From Acidovorax sp. Root219 (GTDB lineage: Bacteria > Pseudomonadota > Gammaproteobacteria > Burkholderiales > Burkholderiaceae_C), in assembly GCF_001428665.1 (NCBI RefSeq), contig NZ_LMIJ01000003.1, positions 39,504 to 103,503 on the forward strand: DNA of 64,000 nt. The letters are read 5' to 3'. How positions within the stretch are numbered: the first letter of the stretch is position 1; the number at the start of each line of letters is the position of its first letter. Shown here one piece after another: positions 48,838 through 59,120 of this stretch. The notes beneath the pieces are model-generated. The model ran no database searches, had not been told where the DNA came from, and worked only from the letters and a program-made list of their open reading frames with translations. Both the position numbers and the translations under genes were made by a program.

Positions 48838-48922
48838 GCCCGGGTGGTGAAATTGGTAGACGCAGGGGACTCAAAATCCCCCGCCGCAAGGCGTGCCGGT
48901 TCGATTCCGGCCCCGGGCACCA
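48838..48922 (+). tRNA. tRNA-Leu (anticodon CAA)
   Basis: A standard cloverleaf can be drawn: acceptor GCCCGGG pairs with CCCGGGC at the 3' end, followed by an encoded CCA (48920-48922). The anticodon stem is GGGGA/TCCCC around loop CTCAAAA, giving anticodon CAA (48872-48874), which reads UUG. A variable arm (CGCCGCAAGGCG) and T-loop (GGTTCGATTCC) are present, as expected for a class II tRNA. Anything inserted at its 3' end would lie directly upstream of the restriction locus. Confidence 0.95.
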
Positions 48923-48952
48923 TCGAATGCACCCATGCATCCAGATGAATCC

Positions 48953-48990
48953 AACCCGCTGCACCGCCAAGGTGAAGCGGGTTTTTCTTT
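48953..48990 (+). terminator. Terminator after tRNA-Leu
   Basis: AACCCGCT (48953-48960) pairs with AGCGGGTT (48976-48983) with an inner CACC/GGTG and is followed by TTTCTTT. It lies 30 bases after the tRNA CCA. The following gap to hsdM (48991-49216) holds a hairpin GGCGGCC...GGCCGCC (49109-49131), a near-palindrome AGGTAACCT and a possible promoter TTGCCG/TACGAA (49156-49183) for hsdM. Confidence 0.8.
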
Positions 48991-49216
48991 GCCTTGCCCC
49001 GTGTCACTGGCTTCCATGACCTGCATGAAGCACCTCGATAACATGACACCGGTGCGGCGGACAGGGCAGGCAGCACGCATAAATAACCTGAAACTGTAGC
49101 TCCACTCAGGCGGCCCTCAAGCAAGGCCGCCAGGGCGACCATGTAAGGTAACCTATTGCCGGCACATGGTTTTTGCCTACGAAGTTTGAAGCGCCGGACC
49201 TCCCGACAAGCCCCCA

Positions 49217-51676
49217 ATGCCCCTTACCCTCTCCCAGTTAGAACGCCACCTTTTCAAAGCTGCGGACATCTTGCGCGGCAAGATGGATGCCTCGGAGTTC
49301 AAGGAATACATCTTTGGCATGCTGTTCCTCAAACGCTGCTCCGATGTCTTTGACCAGCGCCGCGAGGAAGTCATCGCCCAGGAGGCAGCGGCCGGGAGCA
49401 GCCAGGTGGACGCCATCATGAGCGCCGAAACCCGGCGCTGGTACGGCCAGTCGTTTTATGTACCCCCTGATTCCCGTTGGCAGTATCTGGTCAACGACGC
49501 GCATGTCGATGTTGGCGGCTTTCTGAACCGGGCACTGGGTGGCCTGGAAAGCAACAACTCCAGTCTGAGTGAGGTACTGGAGCACATCGACTTTTCGCGC
49601 AAGGTGGGTCAAAGCAAGATACCTGACATCAAGCTGCGCCAGCTCATCAGCCACTTCAGCACCTACCGCCTGCGCAACGAGGATTTCGAGTTCCCGGACC
49701 TGCTGGGCGCCGCCTACGAGTACCTGATCGGCGAGTTCGCTGATTCGGCCGGCAAGAAGGGCGGAGAGTTCTACACCCCGCGCTCGGTGGTGCGCATGAT
49801 GGTGCGGCTGGTCAAGCCCGAGCAGCGGCACAGCATCTACGACCCTTGCGTGGGCTCGGGTGGCATGCTGATCCTGGCCAAGGAATACATCGACGAACAC
49901 GGTGGCGACGGGCGCCGCGCCGACCTGTGCGGGCAGGAGGCCAACGGCACCGTCTGGTCCATCGCCAAGATGAACATGCTGCTGCACGGCATCAGCACGG
50001 CCGACCTGCGCAACGAAGACACCCTGGCCGAACCGCAGCATGTGGAAGATCGCGAACTGATGCGCTTTGACAGGGTGCTGTCGAACCCGCCGTTTTCCAT
50101 CAACTGGGGCAGCACCGACAGCGACCGCACGGGCCAGTCCACCTGGGCGCCCAAGTTCCGCGCCGAGCGGTTCAAGTATGGCGAGGTATCGCTGGGCAGC
50201 AAGAAGGCCGACCTGATGTTCCTACAACACATGGTGGCTGTGCTGCGCGAGGGCGGCATGCTGGCCACCGTGATGCCGCACGGCGTGCTGTTTCGCGGCG
50301 GTGAAGAACGGGCCATTCGCTCCGCCATGATCGAGGCCGACCTGCTGGAAGCCGTGATCGGCCTGCCCGCCAACCTGTTCTACGGCACCGGCATCCCCGG
50401 CTGCGTGCTGGTGATGCGCCAGCGCCAGGGCAACGCCAGCGGCAAACCGGCCGAGCGCCAGGGCAAGGTGCTGTTCATCAACGCCGACCGCGAATACTTC
50501 GAGGGCCGGGCGCAAAACCACCTGCTGCCCGAGCACATCGAGAAGATCGTCAACACCTTCGATTCGTTTGCCGAGGTGCCGGGCTTTTCCGCCATCGTCT
50601 CGACCACCACGCTGCGCGAGAACGACTTCAACCTCAACATCCGCCGCTACGCTGACAACGCGCCGCCACCCGAACCCCACGACGTGCGCGCCCACCTGTT
50701 GGGCGGCGTGCCCAAGGCCGAAGTGCAGGCCAAGGCCGCGTTGTTCGCCGCTCACGGCCTGGACCCGCTGGCAATATTTGCAGAGCGCGATGCCCACTGC
50801 TTCGACTTCCGCGCCGAACTGGGCCAGCGGCAGGCCATCAAGCCCGCAGTCGAGGCCAACCCCGGCTTGATAGCCCGCGAGCAGGCCGTTCGGGACGCCT
50901 TTGATGCCTGGTGGCGGGAACACAGCCCCCGCATCACCGCGCTGGCGGGTGCATCGGGCTTGGTGGGCCTGCGCAACGACCTGCTGCAGAGCTTCGCCGT
51001 CGCACTGGAGCCGGTCGGGGTGCTCGGGCGGTTTCAGGTGCGCGGCATCGTGGCCGGCTTCTGGGACGATGCCAAGTACGAGTTCATGACCTTGATGGCG
51101 CGCGGCGCCCATGGCGTGGTGGATGCCTGGCGCACCAGCATCCTCACCGCGCTGGACGACGAAAAAGCCAAGGACAACCCGCTGGATCACAAGCTGGTCA
51201 AGTTTCTGATGGCGGAGTTTGTCGAGGCGTTGGGCGCGCTCGAAGCACGCAAGGCTGCGCTGGACAGCCAGATCAAAGCGGGGACACCCGGCAAGACGAC
51301 GGGCGAGGATGGCGATGAATCCGAGCCCGCTGACGAGGAGACCGCAGTCGACGAGGCGCAGCTCAAGGAATGGAAGAAGCAGCTCGCCGCTTTGAAAAAG
51401 GAGATGAAGGCCAAGGAGCAGACTTTCGCCCAGCAGCTCAATGCGGCAGTCAATGCCCTGGACGAAGCCCGTGCGGCCACGTTGTTGCTGGCGATCCTGC
51501 ACAACGATATGCAGATGATCCTGGATCGATATATCAATGCGCAGCGGCAGCAAGTGGTCGCTGCGTTTGAGAATTGGTGGGACAAGTACCGAGTTACGCT
51601 GACGACGATCGAGGAGGAGAGAAATTTGGCAGAGTCCGAGCTTCGTGAATTCCTCGGAGCGCTTGGCTATGTTTGA
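49217..51676 (+). CDS. hsdM: Type I restriction-modification system, DNA methyltransferase subunit HsdM
   Basis: HsdM transfers methyl groups to adenine N6 at the sequence chosen by HsdS. The protein has an HsdM_N helical domain (residues ~10-150) and an N6-methyltransferase core with motif [10 protein letters not shown] at 209 and the catalytic NPPF at 290. At 819 residues it is well above the ~500 typical of HsdM; the extra C-terminal ~330 residues are rich in Lys, Glu and Ala ([18 protein letters not shown]), probably coiled coil. It starts the hsdM-hsdS-albA-hsdR-ygjP locus. The hsdS start overlaps its stop by eight bases. Confidence 0.93.
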   Translation: MPLTLSQLERHLFKAADILRGKMDASEFKEYIFGMLFLKRCSDVFDQRREEVIAQEAAAGSSQVDAIMSAETRRWYGQSFYVPPDSRWQYLVNDAHVDVGGFLNRALGGLESNNSSLSEVLEHIDFSRKVGQSKIPDIKLRQLISHFSTYRLRNEDFEFPDLLGAAYEYLIGEFADSAGKKGGEFYTPRSVVRMMVRLVKPEQRHSIYDPCVGSGGMLILAKEYIDEHGGDGRRADLCGQEANGTVWSIAKMNMLLHGISTADLRNEDTLAEPQHVEDRELMRFDRVLSNPPFSINWGSTDSDRTGQSTWAPKFRAERFKYGEVSLGSKKADLMFLQHMVAVLREGGMLATVMPHGVLFRGGEERAIRSAMIEADLLEAVIGLPANLFYGTGIPGCVLVMRQRQGNASGKPAERQGKVLFINADREYFEGRAQNHLLPEHIEKIVNTFDSFAEVPGFSAIVSTTTLRENDFNLNIRRYADNAPPPEPHDVRAHLLGGVPKAEVQAKAALFAAHGLDPLAIFAERDAHCFDFRAELGQRQAIKPAVEANPGLIAREQAVRDAFDAWWREHSPRITALAGASGLVGLRNDLLQSFAVALEPVGVLGRFQVRGIVAGFWDDAKYEFMTLMARGAHGVVDAWRTSILTALDDEKAKDNPLDHKLVKFLMAEFVEALGALEARKAALDSQIKAGTPGKTTGEDGDESEPADEETAVDEAQLKEWKKQLAALKKEMKAKEQTFAQQLNAAVNALDEARAATLLLAILHNDMQMILDRYINAQRQQVVAAFENWWDKYRVTLTTIEEERNLAESELREFLGALGYV

Positions 51677-52967
51677 CTCTAATATTGCGGATTGGCGAGA
51701 GGTCAAGGTTGTCGATGTAGTGGAGCGCCACTTTTGTGGCCCTAGCCCTGATTGCGAGGAGCGGCCAGTCTTTGACAGCGGAGAGTGGGGCGTCCTAAAG
51801 ACAACAGCGATTACTTGGGCCGGTTGGAATCAAGATGCCCACAAGGTCCTTCCCCGCTCATACTGGGGGCGAGAGGAAATTGAAGTAAAGACTGGGGATG
51901 TTCTGATCACAAAAGCTGGCCCGCGCAATCGGGTTGGCGTGGTGGTTTATGTTCCGTCGACCCGACGACAGTTGGTTGTCTCAGGAAAAATGATAGGACT
52001 ACGCCCCAGCTTAGACGCAGTGCTACCCCAGGTGCTTTCTGCATTGCTGGCGCTCAGTGGACCACAGAAGTACATCCATGATCGAACAACAGGGATGGCG
52101 GAGTCGCAAGTCAACTTCGCCAACGAGGTTCTTCTCAACACGCCATTGAGGATACCGCCCATAGCAGAACAGAATGAAATCGCGCGTATTGGAGTCGCCC
52201 TCGACACCGCCATCCGCCAGACCGAGGCAATTGTCGACAAACTCAATCAGGTCAAGCAGGGGCTACTGCACGACCTGCTGACCCGCGGCATCGACGCCAA
52301 CGGCGAACTGCGCCCGCCGCAGAGCGAGGCACCTCATCTTTACAAGGAGTCGGCGCTGGGGTGGATTCCGAGGCAATGGGAAGCTCGTACTTTCTCTGAA
52401 TTAGCTGACTTTGCAAACGGAAACTCGTTCGATGCGGGAATGTGGACTGACTATGGCCTTCCTATCATCCGAATTCAAAACCTCAACGGTTCTCGCGAAT
52501 TCAACCATTACGCTGGACCGATAAATTCAAAGTGGCATATCTTGCCTGGCGATCTCTTGTTCGCGTGGTCAGGGCAAAAGGGTGTCTCATTTGGCCCTCG
52601 CATATGGAATGGGCCAGAAGGCGTTCTCAACCAGCATATTTTCAAAGTGTTGGCACGCTCGGCATTGGTGAATCGCTCCTATCTCTTTGAAGTTCTTCGA
52701 TTTCGACAGGGGGCCATTGAAGACACTGCCCACGGCTTCAAGGACTCCTTCCTCCATGTGAAGCGCGGTGAGCTTGGTGGCGTCTACGCCGGAGTTCCCG
52801 TGGTGAGTGAGCAAGCTGCGATTGTTTCTAAAATTAAGGCGCTCGAACATCGGATTAGCAAGGAGTGCGCCTACCTCAAAAAGAACAAGTTAGTGAAGTT
52901 CGGCCTCATGGACGATCTCCTCACCGGCCGCGTCCGCGTCGCCTCGCTGCTCGGCACCGCCCCATGA
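51669..52967 (+). CDS. hsdS: Type I restriction-modification system, specificity subunit HsdS
   Basis: HsdS holds the DNA-recognition domains (TRDs). The 432-residue protein has two TRDs (about residues 8-170 and 230-390), each followed by a conserved helix, with repeated motifs such as [18 protein letters not shown] and [19 protein letters not shown]. The conserved helical parts are GC-rich like the host, while the TRD-coding parts (about 51680-52200 and 52380-52860) are visibly AT-richer, which suggests that TRDs were exchanged from other strains. The ATG at 51669 follows GGAG and overlaps hsdM. Confidence 0.92.
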   Translation: MFDSNIADWREVKVVDVVERHFCGPSPDCEERPVFDSGEWGVLKTTAITWAGWNQDAHKVLPRSYWGREEIEVKTGDVLITKAGPRNRVGVVVYVPSTRRQLVVSGKMIGLRPSLDAVLPQVLSALLALSGPQKYIHDRTTGMAESQVNFANEVLLNTPLRIPPIAEQNEIARIGVALDTAIRQTEAIVDKLNQVKQGLLHDLLTRGIDANGELRPPQSEAPHLYKESALGWIPRQWEARTFSELADFANGNSFDAGMWTDYGLPIIRIQNLNGSREFNHYAGPINSKWHILPGDLLFAWSGQKGVSFGPRIWNGPEGVLNQHIFKVLARSALVNRSYLFEVLRFRQGAIEDTAHGFKDSFLHVKRGELGGVYAGVPVVSEQAAIVSKIKALEHRISKECAYLKKNKLVKFGLMDDLLTGRVRVASLLGTAP

Positions 52968-54640
52968 ACACCACCCCGCCCTCACTGCCCGCCCGCGAGT
53001 CGCTGACGGTCGAATTCAAGAGCGACCGCAAGCGCCTGTCGGACAACGACCTAGTGGAGGCGGTGGTCTGCCTGGCCAATGCCGAAGGTGGCGAGCTGTG
53101 GCTGGGCGTGGAAGACGATGGCACGCCGACCGGCCTGCACGCCGAACATTTGCAGCTGGCAGGCCTGGGTGGGTTGGTGGCGGCGCGCACCTCGCCGTCA
53201 GTGGCGGTCACCGTTACGCCGGTCTTTCTGGGTGGCGTGAATGTCGCGCACATTGCCGTGCCCAAGGGCAGCGCCGAGGTGTCCACCAGCGGCGGCGTCT
53301 ACCTGCGCCGCCGCATCAAGCACGACGGCACGCCCGAATGCGCGCCCATGCTGCCGCACGACCGCGCCAGCCGCACAGCGCACTTCGGCCTGGCCGATGC
53401 GTCGGCCCTGCCGGTGGCGGGCGCCACCTTGGCCGATCTGGACCCCCTGGAGCGCGAGCGCCTGCGCCAGAGCGTGCAGCAGTATGGCGGCGACCGTGTG
53501 CTGCTGGACCTGGACGACGAGGCGCTGGACGGCGCGCTGGGCCTCACGGCACGCCAAGCCAATGGCATGCGTGCTCCCACGCTGACCGGCCTGCTGCTGG
53601 TGGGTCGTGAACAGGCGCTGCGCGACCTGGTGCCCACCCACGAGTTCGCGTTTCAGGTGCTGGCGCGCGAGGCGGTGGGCTTCAACGAGTTCCGCCGCTT
53701 CCCCTTGCTCAAGGCGCTCGATTGGCTGGAGACCAACTTCCGCCCCTACAACCCCGAGCATGAAATTCAGGTCGGTCTGTTCCGGGTGCCTGTGCCGCGG
53801 GTGGACTTCGGCGCCTTCCGCGAAGCAGTGGCCAATGCGCTGGTGCACCGCGACTACCACCGCCTGGGCGCCGTGCATGTGCGCCTGGACGATGGGGGCC
53901 TGACCATCAGCAACCCCGGCGGCCTGGTGGATGGCGTGACGCTGGCCAATCTGCTGACCACCGAGCCGCGACCGCGCAACCGGGCACTGGCCGATGCCAT
54001 GAAGCGCGTGGGTGTGGTGGAACGCTCGGGCCGGGGCGTGGACAAGATCTACCGGGGCATGCTGCGCTTTGGCCGGCCAGAGCCCGACTATCGACGCACC
54101 GATTCGCAGAACGTGGTGTTGCGGCTGGCCACGGTGGACGCGGACGAGGCGTTTCTGAAACTGGTGGTGGCCGAAGAAGGCCGGCTTGGCACAAGCCTGC
54201 CCATTGACAGCCTGATCGCACTGGCCGCCTTGCGCGAGCTGAAACGGCTGACCTCCGAAGACCTTGCCGCGCACATCCAACGCGACATCGCGCAGGCCAA
54301 GCGCACGCTGGAAACACTGCTGGAGGCAGGCCTTGTGCAGGCGCATGGCGCGACCAAGGGCCGCACCTACACGCTGTCGCCGGGGGTGTATATGGCAGAC
54401 GGCAACAAGGCGGCCTATACACGGCAGGCAGGTTTCAGCGCTTTGCAGCACGAACAGCTGGTACTGAACTATGCACGGCAACACGGCAGTATTCGGCGCA
54501 GCGAGGTTGTGGAGCTGTGCCGGCTGACCGCCCCGCAGTCGCGCGACCTGCTAAAGCGGTTGAAGGTGGCCGGGCAGCTGGTGCAGCATGGCGAGCGCCG
54601 TGGGGCCTACTACACCCTGGCCGAACCTGCCCAGGGCTGA
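52964..54640 (+). CDS. AlbA_2/Schlafen-type domain protein with RecG-like ATPase part
   Basis: The 558-residue protein begins with an AlbA_2 (Schlafen) nucleic-acid domain, LTVEFKSDRKRLSDNDLVEAVVCLANAEGGELWLGVEDDG, then carries an ATP-binding HATPase_c_4-like region (FREAVANALVHRDYHRLGAVHVRLDDGGLTISNPGG) and a C-terminal winged-helix segment. This is the RecG-like transcriptional regulator family, often found inside restriction loci. Its start overlaps the hsdS stop by four bases. It may regulate the locus or act as an accessory in phage defence; neither is proven. Confidence 0.85.
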   Translation: MNTTPPSLPARESLTVEFKSDRKRLSDNDLVEAVVCLANAEGGELWLGVEDDGTPTGLHAEHLQLAGLGGLVAARTSPSVAVTVTPVFLGGVNVAHIAVPKGSAEVSTSGGVYLRRRIKHDGTPECAPMLPHDRASRTAHFGLADASALPVAGATLADLDPLERERLRQSVQQYGGDRVLLDLDDEALDGALGLTARQANGMRAPTLTGLLLVGREQALRDLVPTHEFAFQVLAREAVGFNEFRRFPLLKALDWLETNFRPYNPEHEIQVGLFRVPVPRVDFGAFREAVANALVHRDYHRLGAVHVRLDDGGLTISNPGGLVDGVTLANLLTTEPRPRNRALADAMKRVGVVERSGRGVDKIYRGMLRFGRPEPDYRRTDSQNVVLRLATVDADEAFLKLVVAEEGRLGTSLPIDSLIALAALRELKRLTSEDLAAHIQRDIAQAKRTLETLLEAGLVQAHGATKGRTYTLSPGVYMADGNKAAYTRQAGFSALQHEQLVLNYARQHGSIRRSEVVELCRLTAPQSRDLLKRLKVAGQLVQHGERRGAYYTLAEPAQG

Positions 54641-54650
54641 ATACCCGTGG

Positions 54651-54706
54651 TGGACGGATATGGACGGATATGGACGGATATGGACGGATATGGACGGATA
54701 TGGACG
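54651..54706. repeat. Tandem repeat, 10-bp unit TGGACGGATA
   Basis: Five exact copies of TGGACGGATA occupy 54651-54700, with a partial sixth (TGGACG) to 54706. It starts 10 bases after the AlbA gene's stop and lies about 200 bases before hsdR. The 10-bp period equals about one helical turn, so proteins could bind each copy on the same face, and copy number could vary by slippage. Downstream, 54707-54907 contains another TGGACGG-like sequence and a weak hsdR promoter candidate. Confidence 0.95.
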
Positions 54707-54907
54707 CCTGCACCGCGCGTGAAAGCCCGCACATCCAGCATTCGGCCCAAGCCGGGGCGCCATTTGGACTGGGAAATGGATGGACTGCTGGACGGGTGGC
54801 GCACCTGCAAGGCCGATTTGCACATAAGCCGTTGATTTATATGAGCCAATGCTGTTTGATGGCTATTTGATCGGCGCGCAGCGCCTTGGTGATCACTGAA
54901 CCTGGGG

Positions 54908-57900
54908 ATGTATATGGGTTGGGAATTGGACGAGGTCGAGCGACCTTTTGTCGAGCAACTGCAGACCCTGGGCTGGAAGCATGTGGCCGGCCACCTGGAC
55001 ACCCCGGACTCCACGGACCGGGCCAGCTTTGCCGAGGTGATCCAGCAGGCGACGCTGCACCGCCAGCTCCTCGCACTGAACCTGCGCGACGGCCAGCCCT
55101 GGCTCGATGCCGAGCGCCTGTCACAGGCCGTGGGCGCCATCACCCACCTTCCGGCCCATCGGCTGATGGAGGCCAACCGCGCCGCCACTGAGCTGCTGCT
55201 GGGCGGCATCACGGTCGAAGGCCTGCCGGGGTGGGACGGTGGGCGCAACCAGACCATCCATTTCATTGACTGGGAGCACCCCGAGCGCAACGAGTTCATG
55301 GTGGTCAGCCAGTATCGGGTGGACTGCCTGCCGGGCTACACACGCGGCAAGGCCTTCATCGTGCCCGACCTGGTGCTGCTGGTGAACGGCATCCCGCTGG
55401 TGGTGGTCGAGTGCAAGAGCCCCAACGTGCCCGAGCCGCTGGCCGATGCCGTGGACCAACTGCGCCGTTACAGCAACCAGCGCCACGCCAGCGGCGAGGT
55501 GGCGGACAACGAAGGCAATGAACTGCTGTTCCACACCAACCAATTGCTGATTGCAACGAGCTTCGACGAGGCCCGTGTGGGCACCGTGGGTGCCGCCTTT
55601 CGCCACTATGCTGCCTGGAAAACGGTAGTGAGCGCCGATGGCCAGGGCACGGAGGCCGATGTGGCTGCGGCACTGGGCAAAGAACAGCTCTCAGAGCAGG
55701 AGCGACTGGTGGCCGGCTTGTTGCGCCCATGCAACCTGCTGGACGTGGTGCGGCACTTCACCCTGTTCATGGCGGTAGAGGGCATGACCGTGAAGGCGGT
55801 GTGCCGCTACCAGCAATACCGCGCCGTGGGCCGTGCCGCAATGCGCTTGCGCACCGGCAAGTCCCGGGCACAAGACGGCGAACACGACCGGCGCGGCGGA
55901 ATCGTCTGGCACACGCAGGGTTCGGGCAAGAGCCTGACCATGGTGTTCCTGATGCGCAAGCTGCGCACCGACCCGGCTTTGCGCCGCTTCAAGGTGGTGG
56001 TGGTGACCGACCGCACCGACCTGGAAGAGCAGCTTTCTGCGACTGCCACACTCACGGGGCAGAACGTCCTGCGCGCTACCTCGGCCGAGGATCTGAAGCG
56101 CCACCTGCGCCGCCAGGGGCCTGACATTGTGTTTGGCATGATCCAGAAGCAACGCAGCGGCGATGCGGCCGGTGAGCCAGGCCTGAAGGCAGAAGATTTC
56201 CCCAAAGCCAGCACACGCGAGCCATCGCCGGGCGCCTACCTCTCCGAGGTGCTGAACGCGGACGAACACATCCTGGTTCTTGTGGACGAGGCGCACCGCA
56301 GCCAGGCCGGCGATCTGCAGGCGGCACTGCAGGTGGGCCTGCCCAACTGCGCGCGCATCGGCTTCACTGGCACCCCGATCCTGATGGGCGACAAGAAGCG
56401 CACGCACGAGATCTTCGGAGAGTTCATTGACCGCTACACCATCCGCGAAGCCGAGGCCGACGGTGCCATCGTGCCCATACTCTACGAGGGCCGCACGGCC
56501 AATGGTGCCCTGAAAGACGGCGCCAGCATGGACGACTTGTTCGAGGATCTGTTCCGCGAGCACACGGCCGAGGAGCTGGAGGCGATCAAGAAGAAGTACG
56601 CCACCAAGGGGCAGATTTTCGAGGCGACGGACATGATTCGTGACAAGGCGCGCGACATGCTGCGCCACTACGTCACCAACATCTTGCCCAATGGCTTCAA
56701 GGCTCAGGTGGTGGCCTACAGCCGATTGGCGGCGGTGCGCTACCTGGACGCCTTCGCTGCAGCGCGCGACGAGTTGCTGGTCCAAGCCGGGGCCCTGGGC
56801 ACCGACGACAAGGCGATGGACGATGAAACCCTTTGCCAGCGGCCGCCGGCCGTGCAGGCACAGGTGCAGGCCTGGCGCTACCGCGAGTTGCTGGGCCGGA
56901 TTGAGTTTGCGCCCATCATCTCGGGCAGCAACAACGATGACCCGGTGTGGAAGCACTGGACCGATAGCGCAGCACAGGAGCAGCGCATCAAGCGCTTCAA
57001 GCAGCCGCTGCTGCACAAGGAGCCGGCCAAGGCCGATCCCCTGGCTTTCCTGATCGTGAAGTCCATGCTGCTCACGGGCTTTGACGCGCCGATCGAGGGC
57101 GTGATGTACCTGGACCGGCCGATACGCGAGGCGGAACTGCTGCAAACCATTGCGCGGGTCAATCGCACGGGCCACGGCAAGAAGTTCGGCATCGTGGTGG
57201 ACTACTTCGGGCTGGCCCACCACCTGAAGGAGGCGCTGAACGTCTATGCCGACGACGATGTCGACGGCGCATTGCAGAGCCTGAAGGACGAGGTGCCTGT
57301 GCTGCGTGACCGCCACCTGCGGGTGGTGGACCTGTTCCGCAGCCGCGGCGTGGAGAATCTGACCGACGTGGAGGCCTGTGTCGAGTTGCTGGCCAACGAG
57401 CGGTTGCGCGCCGAATTCTCGGTCAAGCTCAAGGCCTTTCTGGACACCCTGGACGTGGTGCTGCCGCGCCCCGAGGGTCTGCCGTTTTCGCCCGATGCCA
57501 AGCTGCTTGCCTTCATCTACGCCCGGGCTCGCAACCGCTACCGCGACACACCGGTGCTTGGCAAGGATGTGGGTGCCAAGGTGCGCAAGCTGATCGACGA
57601 TCATGTGATTTCGATGGGTGTGGACCCAAAGATCCCGCCCATCTCGCTGACCGATGCCGACTTTGGCAACCAGGTGGCTCGCGAGCCCAACGACCGGGCC
57701 AAGGCTTCGGAGATGGAGCACGCCATCCGGGCACACATCCGGGAGCATCTGGACCAGGACCCGGTGGCCTTTCGCAAGCTCAGTGAGCGCCTGCGTGAGT
57801 TGCTCCACCAGCTTGGCGAGCAATGGGATGAACTGACCAAGGCCTTGCAGGTGCTGATAGACGAGATCCGCACAGGACACGCCGTGCACGATGAGCGTCT

Positions 57901-58213
57901 GCCGGACCTGCCCGCGCAGTATGGGCCGTTCCTGCGGCTGGTGGTCGATGCTGCGGCTGGCGACCGTGCCATCACGCAGGCCGAGCAAAAGAAGCTGGTC
58001 GACCTGTCCGTGGAGGTGGTAGACACCATGGTGTCGGAGCTGACAGACAACTTCTGGCGGCCGAACCGGCAACCGGCACAGGACGCGCTCGGCACGCGGA
58101 TCTTTGAAATCCTGATGAAGTCGCGCCTGATGCCGACGCCTCATATCGAAGCACTGGTCGACAAGCTGATGGAGTTGGCGCGGGCAAACCACGACCGGCT
58201 GCTGAAAGCATGA
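54908..58213 (+). CDS. hsdR: Type I restriction-modification system, endonuclease subunit HsdR
   Basis: HsdR is the translocating nuclease. The 1101-residue protein has a nuclease domain with D154 and E168-C-K170 (PDLV...ECK), the PD-(D/E)xK pattern, then a superfamily 2 helicase motor: Walker A at HTQGSGKS (Gln337 onwards) and DEAH at D460. The ATG at 54908 and another two codons later at 54914 are both possible; GGGG at 54904-54907 better fits the second one. The ygjP start overlaps its stop. It is separated from the AlbA gene by 267 bases holding the repeat, so it may have its own promoter. Confidence 0.95.
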   Translation: MYMGWELDEVERPFVEQLQTLGWKHVAGHLDTPDSTDRASFAEVIQQATLHRQLLALNLRDGQPWLDAERLSQAVGAITHLPAHRLMEANRAATELLLGGITVEGLPGWDGGRNQTIHFIDWEHPERNEFMVVSQYRVDCLPGYTRGKAFIVPDLVLLVNGIPLVVVECKSPNVPEPLADAVDQLRRYSNQRHASGEVADNEGNELLFHTNQLLIATSFDEARVGTVGAAFRHYAAWKTVVSADGQGTEADVAAALGKEQLSEQERLVAGLLRPCNLLDVVRHFTLFMAVEGMTVKAVCRYQQYRAVGRAAMRLRTGKSRAQDGEHDRRGGIVWHTQGSGKSLTMVFLMRKLRTDPALRRFKVVVVTDRTDLEEQLSATATLTGQNVLRATSAEDLKRHLRRQGPDIVFGMIQKQRSGDAAGEPGLKAEDFPKASTREPSPGAYLSEVLNADEHILVLVDEAHRSQAGDLQAALQVGLPNCARIGFTGTPILMGDKKRTHEIFGEFIDRYTIREAEADGAIVPILYEGRTANGALKDGASMDDLFEDLFREHTAEELEAIKKKYATKGQIFEATDMIRDKARDMLRHYVTNILPNGFKAQVVAYSRLAAVRYLDAFAAARDELLVQAGALGTDDKAMDDETLCQRPPAVQAQVQAWRYRELLGRIEFAPIISGSNNDDPVWKHWTDSAAQEQRIKRFKQPLLHKEPAKADPLAFLIVKSMLLTGFDAPIEGVMYLDRPIREAELLQTIARVNRTGHGKKFGIVVDYFGLAHHLKEALNVYADDDVDGALQSLKDEVPVLRDRHLRVVDLFRSRGVENLTDVEACVELLANERLRAEFSVKLKAFLDTLDVVLPRPEGLPFSPDAKLLAFIYARARNRYRDTPVLGKDVGAKVRKLIDDHVISMGVDPKIPPISLTDADFGNQVAREPNDRAKASEMEHAIRAHIREHLDQDPVAFRKLSERLRELLHQLGEQWDELTKALQVLIDEIRTGHAVHDERLPDLPAQYGPFLRLVVDAAAGDRAITQAEQKKLVDLSVEVVDTMVSELTDNFWRPNRQPAQDALGTRIFEILMKSRLMPTPHIEALVDKLMELARANHDRLLKA

Positions 58214-58905
58214 GCACGCTGAGCGTCAACGACCTGCGTTTCGAGGTGCGGCGCAGCAACGTGCGGCGCGCGCTGGAGATTACCTTGGACCGGAGTGGTG
58301 AACTAATCCTGTCAGCACCGCCCGAGGTGCCAGACGCTGCACTGCGCGACTTCGTGCAGCGCAAGCGCATGTGGGTCTACAAGCAGATGGCACGCAGGGA
58401 GTTACTAGCAAACGAGCCACCGCACAAGGTCTTCACCGATGGCGAGGGCTTCGCCTACCTGGGCCGCAACTACCGCTTGCGCCTGGTGCCCGAATCGGAC
58501 GCCGCAGTAAAGCTGGTCAGCGGGCGTTTCGTGATGCCCAAGGCGCTGGCTCAAGATGGCCGAGAACACCTGGTCCGCTGGTACTGCGAGCGGGCCCGGC
58601 CTTGGCTAATGAGCAAGGTGCAGGACTTTTCGGCCAGAATGGAAGTGGAGCCGGCTGGCGTACGCGTTCAGGATTTGGGCTACCGCTGGGGTTCATGTGG
58701 CAAGGGCAGCCTGCTGTATTTCCACTGGAAAACCATCTTGCTGCCAGCACGCATTGCAGAGTATGCTGTGGTGCACGAGATGGCTCACCTTCACGAGCCG
58801 CATCACACTCCCGAGTTCTGGCGCCGCGTAGAGCGCGCCATGCCGGACTACGAGCGGCGCAAGGTGTGGCTTGCCGAGCGCGGGATGGAAGTCGAAGGTT
58901 TGTGA
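58210..58905 (+). CDS. YgjP/DUF45-type metallopeptidase
   Basis: The 231-residue protein belongs to the YgjP (WLM/SprT-like) group, with the zinc motif HEMAH (residues 189-193), a downstream HEPHHTPEFW helix and the YRWGSCGKGSLLYFHWKTILLP signature. It starts on an ATGA overlap with hsdR, so the two are translationally coupled. YgjP-like genes recur next to type I restriction genes; their contribution to restriction is not known. A role in proteolysis of HsdR or phage proteins is only a guess. Confidence 0.87.
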   Translation: MSTLSVNDLRFEVRRSNVRRALEITLDRSGELILSAPPEVPDAALRDFVQRKRMWVYKQMARRELLANEPPHKVFTDGEGFAYLGRNYRLRLVPESDAAVKLVSGRFVMPKALAQDGREHLVRWYCERARPWLMSKVQDFSARMEVEPAGVRVQDLGYRWGSCGKGSLLYFHWKTILLPARIAEYAVVHEMAHLHEPHHTPEFWRRVERAMPDYERRKVWLAERGMEVEGL

Positions 58906-59120
58906 GATTTGCTGGCCGACGCTGCAAGCCTTGAGATGATTTTTTGCAGAGATCCCAATGGGGTGCGCTTGTTGCGCATCACGCCGCCTCAAACACGCTA
59001 CAAAGGTGTCTCTCCTTTCTTCTGAACGATATTTTCAAAAAAGCGGGTTCTCGAGACGTTTTCCCCTTCCTGACTTGAACGCGGCGGTGGCGCCGCGACA
59101 ACGGCAAACGGAGGTTACTC

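Noticed and set aside
48797..48970. N-terminal extension of cysM running through tRNA-Leu, containing PGPESNRH
   Set aside because: This is the typical translated antisense of a tRNA gene. CysM starts at 48796 with MKYPTIED.
54651..54706. CRISPR array
   Set aside because: The 10-bp units are directly adjacent without spacers and no cas genes are present.
58906..59120. Right-hand attachment repeat for an island starting at tRNA-Leu
   Set aside because: No copy of the tRNA 3' end was found here or elsewhere in the window, and there is no integrase.
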